A DNA stretch of 64,000 nt, taken from assembly GCA_030323885.1 (NCBI GenBank), contig CM059187.1, positions 82,420,027 through 82,484,026 of the forward strand. Direction: 5' to 3'. The notes under the pieces were generated by a model. The model was not told the origin of the DNA and searched no databases. It saw only the letters and a list, made by a program, of their open reading frames with translations. Below are positions 53,873-64,000 of this stretch, one piece after another (positions within the stretch are counted from its first letter, which is position 1; each line of letters starts with the position of its first letter). Source of the stretch: Branchipolynoe longqiensis (Eukaryota; Annelida; Polychaeta; Phyllodocida; Polynoidae). The position numbers were made by a program, and so were the translations under genes.

Positions 53873-54607
53873 TGTGTTGCTTGTCCTCTTTTCAATCATT
53901 TCTCTTTACTAGTTTGCATCCATCGTTAATGTAATTTGTATGGCTACACACATACATGTAATTCACTTACCCTGGATATGTTCACCAACATTCATCATCA
54001 TCATGCTGTCAGTCGTGATGCGACAAAGACTGCTTTCATTACTTGACTCTCGCTCTCCATTTAGCTCTCTGCTGTGAGAGTGATGTCCGTGAGTCGGTCT
54101 TAATGTCTTTCAGCTTCAACATGCAATTAGTACATGCTGCAGGTCATGGCAATCAGCGTTATGCAAACAATGGGAAGAGTATGTCTAGAACAGAATTTGA
54201 ACCCACACATCCTGCCATTCTGGGACTAGCATCATAACCTTTAGATTATCTAAGCTCCCTGATGCACTAACTCTATCCACTCATACCTGTTTAAATGGTT
54301 CATTGCCTGAGAGAAGAGTGCAGACTACAGCATTATTAAATCTTGGAAAATGATTCTGGACATTTATACTTTGATTACTAACTGATAGCTATTGATGGAC
54401 AGTGAAATACTTTCAGATTGAATATTGACACTACTAAATGATAGCTATTGACCAAAATTGGAAAACTTTAAAATTTAATATGGACATTGATACCGTACTT
54501 TCTAACAAATATTAATGGACAGTGGAATACTTTCGAATTGAAAATGGACATTTATACTGTACATACTCACTGATAGCCAGTGACGGACAGTGGAATACTT
54601 TCAAATT
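53873..54607. other. No gene seen; loose repeat of GGACAGTGGAATACTTT
   Basis: 54390-54605 has 4 diverged units of about 60-100 bp (ATAGCTATTGA, GGACAGTGGAATACTTTC, ATGGACATTTATACTGTA). Confidence 0.5.
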
Positions 54608-54850
54608 GGCCAGACCGGATGGCCGAATGAGTTAGAAACCAGACGGGATGTCCGAATGAGTTAGAGCATCTGCGCCCGTGTTGGTAGATTGTGGGATCGT
54701 GAGTTCAAATCCTGGTCGAGTCAAACCAATGGCTTAAAGATTGATACTTGTCACTTCCTAGCCAGACACTCGGCAGTACTAGGATAGGGCAAGGAACAGT
54801 GGAATGAGGAACACCAGTCGTCTGCAACTGAAATTTCCCCTGCTTAAAAA
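54608..54850 (+). mobile_element. SINE-A joined to a SINE-B 3' end
   Basis: Duplicated SINE-A head (GGATGGCCGAATGAGTTAGA twice), body to AGGATAGGGCAAGGA, then a switch to AACAGTGGAATGAGGAACAC CAG...CCTGCTTAAAAAACTAAT, which is the SINE-B end. A chimeric or template-switched copy. Confidence 0.7.
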
Positions 54851-55039
54851 ACTAATGTAACTACTAACTGATAGCTATTGACGAACAGTAGCAACATTTC
54901 AGATAGAATATGAACATTTATAGTGTAACTACTAACTGATCGCAATGTCATACTATCATTTTCTTTCAGTTGACTTAGTGAATACAGTTGCATGTGTCTA
55001 TAAGTGGTAAAATAACACTTTAATAACGACAGGTACTGC

Positions 55040-55460
55040 TGAGGTAAGGACCTTGTAAACGTGCCGGCTGGTGGTGTGGGTGGTGTAAATAGGTCAAGTG
55101 AAAGCACTACAGGTAATGAAGGAAAACAGGGTAAGAATGAAAAGTAAGAGAATGAGACTCTCTGGTTTATTGCTTATATAGGTTCTCAAGATTCAAGATG
55201 GCCGTTGTCACATGATCCTATTCATCAATCACAGTACAATGCAGTGGTCACATGACTCACTCCTCCAATCAGAGTACAATGCAGTGGTCAATGATCATAA
55301 CAATACCATGTGGGGGGGGAGGGGGCATGTGAGGTGACTCTTCCAAAGACTGTTCTTAGTCAAACTCGGAAGTGACACTCCCTCTCAAAGACTATTCAAT
55401 ATACAAGTTCTATACCTAATGAATAATAGTTTACCAAGTTCACACATCCTCTATATGTCT
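55040..55460 (-). mobile_element. LTR-like repeat L
   Basis: Plus strand GTAAAGTGAAAGCACTACAG-like segment, then CTCTGGTTTATTGCTTATAT AGG (inverted TATA plus AATAAA), CAAGATGGCCG and GGGGGGGGAGGGGGCATGTG, in the same order as 25700-26090. Confidence 0.45.
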
Positions 55461-56434
55461 TTGGGTTTTTATAATTTAACATTTATCATTATATAGACAG
55501 TTTGTAATTTATTATAGTAACTTCACCTCGGTTCACATGTATTATATCGGACAATTTTACAACGTACTCCGCCCCTCCACTTCTTACCATCTGCCCAGCA
55601 TATAGCAAGAAGTGCACAGTACTACGTTGTCACCTTTATATCGTCTTTAATATCTTCTACATCTTTTATCAACCTAAGCAATAAATTGAGTCTGAAATAG
55701 TCGCGCTAATAGATAAGGTACATCTGACTTCGAGAGCAAAAAAAAAAAAAAAAAAATTCCGAAAATTTTCATTTTCCTTTTTTTTTTATGGTATTTAATA
55801 AAATAATTCTATATTTTATTTTTATAATTTAAATATTAACTATGTTTTAAGTCTTATTTTACCCCGCTAATAACATATATGATGTCCTAAGGAGCATATG
55901 ATTCATTTGCCATCATTTTTAGCTTATTCCGAGCATTTTTTAGTTTTGTGACGGTTTAGAGGTCGTTCTGCAACGATTCTAAGGCACAGTCCAGTCACTT
56001 AGCATCGATCTTACATTAGTGCTCAATCGGATTTGGTATCTGCTGTCAAATATTCCAACATCGCTGTGCTTTTGCCAGGCATTTTGTTTTACCAAATGCT
56101 AAACTCGTAGAAAACCTGGGACGTCGATGGTAGACGCGTGGTTGATCGACAGGTCCTCATAGGAATAACATTACGGAACTCAAATCAATGAAAAAACAAG
56201 GCTTAAGCGGTTTGAATCGATGACCTAGTTTTAGGGACTATTTTCTTGCAAATTTAGACCAAAATCTTTGATTTCACCAATTCTAAGTCGTTTTATCCCG
56301 AAATAATGGCAAAAGATGAATCAATATGTGTTTTTGTAACTCCTGTACAAGAATAAAGCATCAATTATCAGTTTTAACAATCATAATCGCATCAACAGAA
56401 ATTCAACATATACGATAGCGTAACTTGGCAGCAT
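55461..56434. other. No gene seen; AT-rich with homopolymers
   Basis: A run of about 20 A at 55738, then T-rich sequence. No exon or repeat recognised. Confidence 0.4.
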
Positions 56435-57069
56435 GATGCGCGGCAAGGAAGGACGAGAAATCGGGTGTGGAAAAAGAGGGCAGTTTATTCATTAAGTGCC
56501 CGAGGGTATCATGAACATAATGGTGGTACAATAGATCAATGAGGAGCAATAGGTAATCAATATAATGTCAAATGGATGCTCATGATAAGAATGTCACTGT
56601 AATTGTCAGTAGTTGGTAGGTGGGCCCGAGGAGCCCTCAACCGGATAGTGGAGAGTTGGTGTATAGGGATGGTGGGTGGGGAAAAAGAGGTGAGGAGCGT
56701 AGAGTGTGGAGGCAGGAGGGCGAGTGACAGGAGGAGAGAGCTGGAGGCGGTTATAAGGGAAAAGGAGGGGGGGGGGTTATGTAAGGAAGGGGGTGGAGGA
56801 GAGGGGGGGGGGGTAAGGTCCTCCCTCGCCTCGCATCAAACGCAATGCGAGCATTACGACCGATGCGCGGCAAGGAAGGACGAGAAATCGGGTGTGGAAA
56901 AAGAGGGCAGTTTATTCATTAAGTGCCCGAGGGTATCATGAACATAATGGTGGTACAATAGATCAATGAGGAGCAATAGGTAATCAATATAATGTCAAAT
57001 GGATGCTCATGATAAGAATGTCACTGTAATTGTCAGTAGTTGGTAGGTGGGCCCGAGGAGCCCTCAACC
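56435..57069 (-). repeat. B2-A2-B1 block of element 2
   Basis: B2 56435-56642, spacer to 56680, A2 56681-56861, B1 56862-57069. The polyadenylation signal GAATAAACTGCC is in each B. The A2/B1 border (plus strand GCATTACGACC|GATGCGCGG) carries the family palindrome. Confidence 0.85.
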
Positions 57070-57332
57070 AAGATGGAGGAGAGGGCTCGAGGGGCCGCCG
57101 AGGGGGGGAGGCGGGGCACGTATGCGTGGACCGCCTCAGAGGTCCAGGTGCCCTGGGCCATGATGTCGGAGATGCCGACCCCGGCGGCGTGGCAGGGCTG
57201 GGCGGCGCCCCGGCGGAGGCTGTGGAGGGTGAAAGCGTCGGCCCCCCGGACACCTCGGGCGTGAAGGGCGCCTCGCATGAGGGCGGTGAGTGTGCGAGGG
57301 TCGAGGGGGCGCCCCGAGGGCATGATGAAGGC
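57033..57332 (-). pseudogene. Tyrosine recombinase C-terminal domain, element 2
   Basis: 99 codons in the minus strand: FIMPSGRPLDPRTLTALMRG, then DAFTLHSLRRGAAQPCHAAG, VGISDIMAQGTWTSEAVHAY and VPRLPPSAAPR, with a stop at 57033-57035. The H-x-x-R motif (HSLR: His at 57222-57224, Arg at 57213-57215), the GTW and the Tyr (57120-57122) fit the conserved box II of DIRS/Ngaro/Crypton-type tyrosine recombinases, which join the circular DNA copy to the genome. Box I and the N-terminal half are missing and replaced upstream by the 129-bp minisatellite, so the enzyme is inactive. An ORF runs on for 661 codons, but only these 99 resemble protein. Confidence 0.85.
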
Positions 57333-57339
57333 CGGGGGT

Positions 57340-58500
57340 GGCAGCAGGCACGGGGGAGCACAGGGGAGCCCGCAGTGGCAGAGCGGTAGCAGAGGAGGCA
57401 GCAACGCGTCGATCCGGCCGGGGCAGCACACGCAGTGGTGGGACGCCCAGTGGCAGCAGCACAGTGGCAGCAGGCACGGGGGAGCACAGGTGGAGCCCGC
57501 AGTGGCAGGGTGGCAGCACAGAGGCAGCGGCACACGTTGGTCCAGCTGGGGCAGCAAGGCAGTGGCAGGACGCCCAGTGGCAGCAGCACAGTGGCGGCAG
57601 GCAGGGGGGGGGGGCAGGTGGAGCCCGCAGTGGCAGGGGGGGATGAGGAGGTGGAGGCGGCAGGCCGCGGAGAGGTAGGTGGCGTGGGTGACATGGGTGA
57701 CCAGGATGACCTGGGTGGCATGGGTGACCAGGGTGACCTGGGGGCATGGGTGACATGGGTGACCCGGGTTGGCATGGGTGACATGGGTGACCAGGGGAGG
57801 AAGTGGGGTGCGAAGGAGGGTCCGCAGAGGAGGCAGCAACGCGTCGATCCGGCCGGGGCAGCACACGCAGTGGTTAGGGCGCCCAGTGGCAGCAGCACAG
57901 TGGCGGCAGGCAGGGGGAGCACAGGTGGAGCCCGCAGTGGCAGGGCGGTAGCAGAGAGGCAGCGGCACACGTTGGTCCAGCTGGGAGGAGGGTCCGCAGA
58001 GGAGGCAGCAACGCGTCGAGGCAGCGGCACACGTTGGTCCAGCTGGGAGGAGGGTCCGCAGAGGAGGCAGCAACGCGTCGATCCGGCCGGGGCAGCACAC
58101 GCAGTGGTAGGCAGCGGCACACGTTGGTCCAGCTGGGACAGCACAGGCAGTGGCAGGGCGCCAAGTGGCAGCAGCACAGTGGCGGCAGGCACGGGGGAGC
58201 ACAGGTGGAGCCCGCAGTGGCAGGGCGGTAGCACAGAGGCAGCGGCACACGTTGGTCCAGCTGGGAGGAGGGTCCGCAGAGGAGGCAGCAACGCGTCGAG
58301 GCAGCGGCACACGTTGGTCCAGCTGGGAGGAGGGTCCGCAGAGGAGGCAGCAACGCGTCGATCCGGCCGGGGCAGCACACGCAGTGGTAGGACGCCCTGT
58401 GGCAGCAGCACAGTGGCGGCAGGCACGGGGGAGCACAGGTGGAGCCCACAGTGGCAGTGGGGGCATGAGCAGGTGGAGGCGGTAGGCAGCAGAGAGAGGT
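57340..58500 (-). repeat. 129-bp-type minisatellite, element 2
   Basis: Inverted copies of the element 1 unit (GGAGCACAGGTGGAGCCCGC, GGACGCCCAGTGGCAGCAGC), mixed with shorter deletion units (GGTCCGCAGAGGAGGCAGCA) of 50-70 bp. Confidence 0.85.
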
Positions 58501-58699
58501 AGGTGGCATGGGTGACGTGGGTGACCAGGATGGCCTGGGTGGCATGGGTGACCAGGGTGACCTGGGGGCATGGGTGACCAGGGTGACCTGGGGGCATGGG
58601 TGACATGGGTGACCAGGGTGACCTGGGTAGCGCCGGGTCTGGGGGGGGCATGGGTGACCTGGGTTGGCATGGGAAGGAGGGTGCGGAAGGAGGGTGCGG

Positions 58700-59140
58700 G
58701 GCGGCCAAAAGTTGTGTAGTCCCGCAACCCGGAGTGTCTGAGGGTGAGAGGGGTGTAGTGTGACACGCCCAGAGTAGTGTGACACGGCCAGTGTAGCGTG
58801 ACACAAGCAGTGTAGCATGACAGAGAAGGCAGAGGTGTGAGCGGCAGAGATGTGAGGGTTGGCCGGCGGCGGCAGAGATTGTAGTGTGACACGCCCAGTG
58901 TAGTGTGACACAGCCAGTGCAGCGTGACAGAAGCAGTGTAGCATGAAGAGTGTAGTGTGACAGGGCCGGTTTGGTGTGACACAGCCAGTGTAGTGTGAGA
59001 GAGAGTGTAGTGTGACATAAGCAGTAGAGAGCGGGGCCTGTAGAGTGTAGTGTGACAGGGCCAGTTTGGTGTGACACAGCCAGTGTAGTGTGAGAGAGAG
59101 TGTAGTGTGACATAAGCAGTAGAGAGCGGGGCCTGTGGTG
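58700..59140 (-). repeat. 18-mer TGTCACACTACACTGGCY array, element 2
   Basis: Plus strand CAGTGTAGTGTGACACRGCC runs, corresponding to 49080-49215 of element 1. Confidence 0.85.
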
Positions 59141-59800
59141 AGGTCGGGGAGGGGGAGGCCGGGTGGGTCGGCGGAGATGAGAGAGGGGTGGGGGTTGGGT
59201 GGAGGGTGGGGGGGGGCGGCGGCAGAGATGGTGAGGTAGGCTGGTGTGGGCGGAGGAGGGTGTGGGGGGGCGGGGAGGGGGGGGGGGGGGGGAGGGGTGG
59301 GTGGGGGCGGGGGCGGGCGGCGTGGGGCTGGAGGGTAGAGATAAGAGAGAGACGGCGGGGCCTGTGGTGAGGTCGAGGCGGGGGGGGGGGGGGGGTGGGG
59401 GGGGGGGGCGGGGGTGGTCGGCAGAGATGAGAGGGGAGTGGCGGTTGGGTGCAGGGTGGCGGTGAGATAGAGGGTCTGTTGGGCCGCGGCGGGGGCGGCA
59501 GGGGGGGGTGGGGGGGGGGGCTTTGAAGCCTGGTGTGGTGTGAGCGGTTGGGTGCTCTGCGGTCAGGGCGCGGGTGGGCCGGGCGGGCGGCGGGATGTGA
59601 GGGGGCGGCGAGATGTGAGGTGGGGGTGAGATGTGAGAGGGCGGGAAATCAGTGGGCGGTGAGATGTGAGGGTGGTCGGTTATGGGTGTGCGTGGGTCGG
59701 CGTGGGTGGGTGGGTGGGGCCGGCTGGGTCCCTCCGGGCCGGGGTGGAGGGGGCGGCGGACTAAAAATCTGCCGCGGGGGCGGGGCCCCCCCGGGGTGGG
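59140..59800. repeat. G-rich tract, element 2
   Basis: Long G runs (for example 59278-59292, 59380-59410) with GGGTGTGGGTGTGGGTGTGG at 59800-59840. Confidence 0.85.
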
Positions 59801-59848
59801 TGTGGGTGTGGGTGTGGGTGTGGGTGTGGGTGTGGGGGGTGGGGGACC

Positions 59849-60360
59849 AACCGTGCATAGAGGCGTGGCGAGAGGGGTCGTCCTGCAGGATGGTGTAGTG
59901 CACGGTAGTGGTGAGGCGCCGGTGTGCAGGCTGGCGTGGTGCAGGGCCGTATGCAGAGGCGTGGTGCACGGTAGTGGCGCGAGGCCGTCGAGTGTGCGGG
60001 GGTGGCGCAGTGCATGGTAGTGGTGAAAGGCCGCCGTGCAGGATGATGTACTGCACGGCAGTGGTGGAGGGCCGTTGTACAGGATGGTGTAGAGCGCGGG
60101 TGGTGGTGAGGGTGTTGTGCAGGGTGGTGTAGTGCACGGCAGTGGTGGACCAGGGTGGCCTGAGAGGCCGCCGCGCAGGATGATGTAGTGCACGGTAGCG
60201 GTGGAAGGCCGACGTGCAGGAGGGTGTAGTGCACGGTAGTGGTGAGAGCATGTGCACGGCCTTCCACCACTACATGCCGGTAGTGTATATAGCCTTGGTG
60301 AAGAAAGCCTTCCACCACTACATGCCGGTAGTGTATATAGCCTTGGTGAAGAAAGCCAAA
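59849..60360 (-). repeat. About 50-bp minisatellite CCACTACCGTGCACTACACC, element 2
   Basis: About 9 degenerate units in the minus strand (peptide HYRALHHPA repeated), and near A1 two identical 46-bp units (CTTCCACCACTACATGCCGG) at 60269 and 60309. Confidence 0.85.
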
Positions 60361-60543
60361 GAAAAAGAGGTGAGGAGCGTAGAGTGTGGAGGCAGGAGGG
60401 CGAGTGACAGGAGGAGAGAGCTGGAGGCGGTTATAAGGGAAAAGGAGGGGGGGGGGGTTATGTAAGGAAGGGGGTGGAGGAGAGGGGGGGGGGGGTAAGG
60501 TCCTCCCTCGCCTCGCATCAAACGCAATGCGAGCATTACGACC
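60361..60543 (-). repeat. A1 of element 2
   Basis: Minus strand GGTCGTAATGCTCGCATTGC GTTTGATGCG; CCCTTATAACCGCC TATA box at about 60435. Confidence 0.85.
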
Positions 60544-60636
60544 AATGTAAACAAAGCAATGACAGTGGTTCTTTTTGAACTTCAAAACCATAATACTTAT
60601 CTATATTATTAAATAATAATAGATCTACATGCTTTT

Positions 60637-60730
60637 GCTCAAGTTTAACGTATAGAAAACTATACGTTAAACTTGAGCGCAGGTCTTCCTTGCTGAAGAC
60701 CTGCGCTCAGAGCGCAGGTCTTCCTTGCTG
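60637..60730. repeat. Consecutive perfect hairpins
   Basis: Hairpin 1: GCTCAAGTTTAACGTATAG (60637-60655), loop AAAA, exact inverse to 60678. Hairpin 2: GAGCGCAGGTCTTC (60675-60688), loop CTTGCT, exact inverse to 60708. The left arm and loop recur at 60710-60729, where they form the start of a truncated SINE-A. Confidence 0.9.
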
Positions 60731-60975
60731 AAGATCGGGAGTGCGATTCAGGTCGAGTCAAACCAATTACTCTGAATTACTAGGATAGGTGCAACGACTG
60801 GTTTGCTCAGTAGCAGGATAATGTGACTGAATAAGAAATCGGGTCATGGTGCCGGCCGTCTGGTCTCCCAGTGGGCCAGCACTAGAAAGTTGTCATGAAT
60901 GCACACTGTGACAATTCGATTCCCGACCTGATATGATCTTTCGTATTGCCAGGACATGAAACTTCAACAAACAAT
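60730..60975 (+). mobile_element. SINE-A lacking the tRNA head
   Basis: GATCGGGAGTGCGATTCAGG TCGAGTCAAACC to TTGCCAGGACATGAAACTTC AAC. Confidence 0.75.
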
Positions 60976-60984
60976 TTTTTCTTT

Positions 60985-61298
60985 TTTTTTCTTTAAGATT
61001 TATACTGCCTATCATGGATAAGTCTGAATAGACTTGTTTTCACCATTAGACAGTTTGTTGATAGAAAGCCCAAGCTTACACTTTTAGCGACCCAAGGGAT
61101 TTTTAAGCTCTTATACCACATAGACATGGTATGAGAGCAACTGGGCTTTGATGATGCTGTAAGTTATACGCAGTGGTGGAAATCGAAATCGGCAGAGGTG
61201 GGGGCACAGGGAATCGAACCACCGACCTTCAAATTAGGATTCCGACCTAGAAAAGAGTCAAATGCTCTAACCACTCCGCCACAGAGGAACACAATCAT
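60985..61298 (-). mobile_element. SINE-B, full length, minus strand
   Basis: Plus strand: ATACTGCCTATCATGGATAA GTCTGAATAGACTTG (tail) to CCGACCTTCAAATTAGGATT and ACCACTCCGCCACAGAGGAA (head). Confidence 0.85.
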
Positions 61299-61627
61299 TA
61301 CTATATTAGACTAACTGCACAAACATGTTGCCCTTGCAAATGACCATCAGTTATGTAAGGGAGACAACTCTTTATTATATACAAATAACAGTACATGTAG
61401 GTGTATTTGGTGTAAGTCTACACTGTGTTCAAACTACTAATTATGTCATTGCTGCGTAGCAATTGCACACTGTCTTGAGTCCATAGAGGAGTTTTTTTTA
61501 CCTACCAGTAGAAGGACATTAATATTGTGATTGCATCTGCCTGTGTACTGTGTATTACCACAATATGTAACTCATGCTCCATGGGTTATAATTATGTGAA
61601 ATTATCTAAACTGAATTTTCTATTCTT
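61299..61627. other. No gene seen
   Basis: AT-rich DNA without features. Confidence 0.4.
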
Positions 61628-61922
61628 GATTGTTGGTGTTTTCCGTCCTGGAAACAGCTGGGGTCATGTAGGGATAGACACCAACTTCTGCCAGTGTGCG
61701 CTCATGGCGATTTTATAGTGCTGCCCCACAGACATACCTGACCGCTGAAACCATGATCTAATAGCCCACTCAGTGACATTATCCTGGCACTGAGCCAACG
61801 AGTCCTTGTCGCACCAGTGACACATATCAATTTTGTAAGTCATTGGTTTTATCCGGCTAGAATTCGAACCCCCCACCTTCCACATGGGAAGCCATACGTC
61901 TGACCAATGTGGCCACTGCGTA
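61628..61922 (-). mobile_element. SINE-A, minus strand
   Basis: TTGTTGGTGTTTTCCGTCCT to AAGTCATTGGTTTTATCCGG and AGAATTCGAACCCCCCACCT, TGTGGCCACTGCGTACGG. Confidence 0.75.
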
Positions 61923-62278
61923 CGGTTCTATACTTGCGTGTGTCCTAACAGGGAAATAAAAGAATTGCTGTGAGTCATAGTTTACGCCAATGTAGTAGTG
62001 ACCAGCAAGTCTACTCTGTGTGAGCGTGCGGTTTTTAGGTGAATTGTTATGTTTTTTTTGGATCCAATATTGCAGTGAGTGGTGTTCGTTCTGAAATGTG
62101 GACGAGAGAGGGATCGATAAATGATCAATTCCCATCGACCCAATCACGCCACCCTAGACAGCCTCCGTCAAGCTAATCTGCTTCATGTATTCGCCGTTTG
62201 CTATTGGATCCGGTCCCGAACGCCATATTGGAATGTGCTCTATTGACACCAGCTTTTTCTTCCCCTTTGTGTCGAATG
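61923..62278. other. No gene seen
   Basis: Mixed sequence with no recognised repeat. Confidence 0.4.
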
Positions 62279-62964
62279 TAAAAGGGGCTGTCACACTACG
62301 AGGTAACGACGTCAACGTAGGGAGAACGTGAAGAACGTTGAACTTCTCGGCGTAGTGTGCAAATTGGGGCAGAAGTTGAACGTGGATGCAGCATAGTGGA
62401 CGAGAGAGTAACGTCGGTAAAGCGTAGTGATACCGTCTTTAGATGAGAGAGGTGAACGTAATGACGCTGACGGAACGTTATGAACGTTATTCCATCATCA
62501 GAAGAACGTTACGTGACGTTAGCTACGTCATGAGACGTTGAACGTACGTTGAATGCACGTTCTCCTGACGTTCTCCTGACGTTCTCCTGACGTTGTCCTG
62601 ACGTTCCCATTACGCCCCGTGGGCATTTGCACTTGGTTTAATGGGGGTCAACGTAGTGGAACGTAGTTGAACGTAGTGAGGAGCGTTGGAATAACGTCCG
62701 TTTAACGTCATTGATGTTCGCTGAACGTGAACAGAACGTACGGCGAACGTAAACCCCTACGTTCGACCTACGTCAAAACTTTTGAACATGTCCAAAACCT
62801 CGACGTATCTCGACGTAACACGACGTAATGTGACGTAGCTCGACGTCACTTTAACGTCATTATGACGTCATCATAACGTAATCCAACGTACATCAACGTA
62901 ATGACGAAATATCACCACGTTACGCTCACGTTGGCTCATTACGTCGTAGTGTGACAGGGGTATA
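62279..62964. mobile_element. GTCACACTAC MITE (copy 4), ACGT-saturated
   Basis: Left GGGGCTGTCACACTACGAGG, right inverted TATACCCCTGTCACACTACG. The last 170 bp match copy 3 (GACGTAGCTCGACGTCACT, TAACGTCATTATGACGTCAT). (GACGTTCTCCT)n at about 62560-62600. TGACGTCA at 62863-62870. Confidence 0.85.
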
Positions 62965-63214
62965 ACCATCAATAGGTTTACACATCTGTAAGAAGTATAG
63001 GCATTTGAAGGAAGGATATGGAAAACAAACGGACAATCTTCCATTTGTAAAAACATCTATAGCAGAAGTGCAACCAATTCTGAAATTGAATTTCTCTTTT
63101 TTTTTGTGTTTTCTTTTTTTTTATCTCTGCTGTTGTTATTTGAGGTTTTTGTTTGTACATTAATTGATTAAGCCAGGACAATTTCAATCTTGGACAATCG
63201 GTCTCCCTCATTCC

Positions 63215-63395
63215 ACTGTTCCTTGCCCTATCCCAGTAATGCTGAAAGCCAGTTATGTACTGATCAGTATTACTTTTTAATTCCTTGGTTTGACTCGCCC
63301 AGCGTTCGAACACGAGGGTTCGAGTCCCATGACCTACTAAAGGAGGAGACAAGTCAGATTCGTGTGGATCGAGCCTATAACTCTGGCTGGCCCTT
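63215..63395 (-). mobile_element. SINE-A head and middle fragment
   Basis: Inverted CCTTGCCCTATCCCAGTAAT, CCTTGGTTTGACTCGCCCAG, and two overlapping box B-like words (GCGTTCGAACACG, GGGTTCGAGTCCC). Confidence 0.6.
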
Positions 63396-63744
63396 AAGAC
63401 CTACATTTAAATTATTTAACTAAATCGGTGGCGAAATGAGCCGTTAGTAGGTGGGTGAGGCGCCACCTGGAGGAAAGGAGGGGAATTAGGAGAGCTGTTG
63501 GAAGCAAGCCTCCCGCTCTCCAGGCCGCACCCCAACCTCCTTTAACCCATAGAAGCGAGGAACATATTAAAAGGAGGGTTTACAGGAGCAATATCAGAAT
63601 AAGAACAATAACAGACAGGAGTATTACATACATAATAATATTTGCATAAATACTTTATACCTCACATTATATATTACAATATACTTCCAAGAATACTATA
63701 TATTTCACTATCCAAAGACTGTGACCCTACTCCCTATGATACTC
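63396..63744. other. No gene seen; possible repeat D remnant
   Basis: GAGGCGCCACCTGGAGGAAA at 63457 and TTTATACCTCACATTATATA at 63652 resemble the inverted ends of repeat D, with an unrelated middle. Confidence 0.35.
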
Positions 63745-63746
63745 AA

Positions 63747-63973
63747 TCAATCAATAGTTCCGTCCTCTAGTCAAGGGTTGGATGCAATGGTTCTCCACTT
63801 GTCCCGATGGTGTGCTGTTCTGATAGACTGTGAATAATTCAAGCCTGTCCATTGTGAAATATTTGTAAACCATGATGTTCTTGGTCTCCCTCTCCCTCTG
63901 CTGCCATTCACCTTCCCTTCCAACAATGTATGGTATATTGAACTCTAACGAATGATGTGGCCAAAATAAATAA
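63747..63973 (-). pseudogene. RTE-like C-terminus, 5' truncated, with stops
   Basis: Minus strand YFGHIIR, stop, SSIYHTLLEGKVNG, RGRGRPRTSWFTNISQWTG, HHRDKWRTIASNP, stop, LEDGTID. Two in-frame stops relative to the 48071 copy. The 5' end stops at an AT-rich stretch at about 63974. Confidence 0.8.
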
Positions 63974-64000
63974 TTCTATAATACTATATATTACAATATA

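Larger units (their letters stand above)
56435..60543 (-). mobile_element. YR retrotransposon element 2 (first family), split direct repeats
   Basis: Minus-strand order is A1 (60543-60361), minisatellite-filled internal region, recombinase C-terminus (57332-57033), B1 (57069-56862), A2 (56861-56681), spacer, B2 (56642-56435). B1 and B2 are both 208 bp and identical by eye. The left flank reads TTTACATT|GGTCG, the right GCATC|ATGCTG, and there is no target duplication. The same family as element 1, with B sequences clearly homologous but diverged. Confidence 0.85.

Noticed and set aside
56984..60193. 1069-codon minus-strand ORF
   Set aside because: Compositional reading of element 2 arrays; only 57033-57332, in a different frame, is protein-like.

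Overview
This window is eukaryotic nuclear DNA dominated by transposable elements and simple or tandem repeats. It has introns with GT/AG borders, tRNA-derived SINEs, non-LTR, LTR and tyrosine-recombinase (YR) retroelements, MITEs and long microsatellites, and no bacterial gene organisation. The repeat repertoire suggests a marine invertebrate. A fragment at 12896-13130 resembles, from memory, a repeat dispersed in mollusc genomes, so a mollusc is my best guess but is not proven.

The only host gene I can support is on the + strand and is split by very long introns. A candidate first exon at about 11864-11996 ends in a strong donor in phase 1. A GC-rich exon at 41322-41924 encodes a TIR (Toll/interleukin-1 receptor) domain, starts in the matching phase and is followed by a 92-bp exon at 42802-42893. 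The two TIR-side exons join in frame. The link to the 11.9-kb exon, across a roughly 29-kb intron full of repeats, is inference.

The most interesting content is a set of YR retrotransposons with Ngaro/PAT-type split direct repeats (A1-internal-B1-A2-B2). Element 1 (48480-52977, +) and element 2 (56435-60543, -) belong to one family. In both, most of the coding region has been replaced by expanding GC-rich minisatellites, leaving only the C-terminus of the recombinase. Element 1 sits inside the reverse-transcriptase reading frame of an RTE-like non-LTR element, and the empty site can be read from both sides without a target duplication. A gag-only relative (27841-30072, +) has an intact 562-codon Gag and lies between 86-bp direct repeats. 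A second family (18393-23237, -) has the same split-repeat layout, decayed RT/RNase H, and a loxP-like palindrome (two 17-bp arms, 7-bp spacer) exactly at its B1/A2 junction.

Region by region: 1-9 kb holds an RTE 3' end, SINEs, a possible solo LTR and a 1.2-kb TG/TC-rich array. 9-18 kb holds CA-rich arrays, the candidate exon, MITEs, SINEs and a GGTGAGTGTG-type array. 18-25 kb holds the second-family YR element and a 134-bp satellite built from SINE sequence. 25-33 kb holds LTR-like repeats, the Gag element and SINEs. 33-46 kb holds GTCACACTAC-ended MITEs, a DNA element with 40-bp inverted ends, the TIR exons and an LTR-retrotransposon stub. 46-64 kb holds SINE dimers, C-rich arrays, the nested RTE/YR composite, the second YR element, perfect hairpins at 60.6 kb and further MITE, SINE and RTE copies. 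Most long ORFs in the low-complexity tracts are compositional artefacts.
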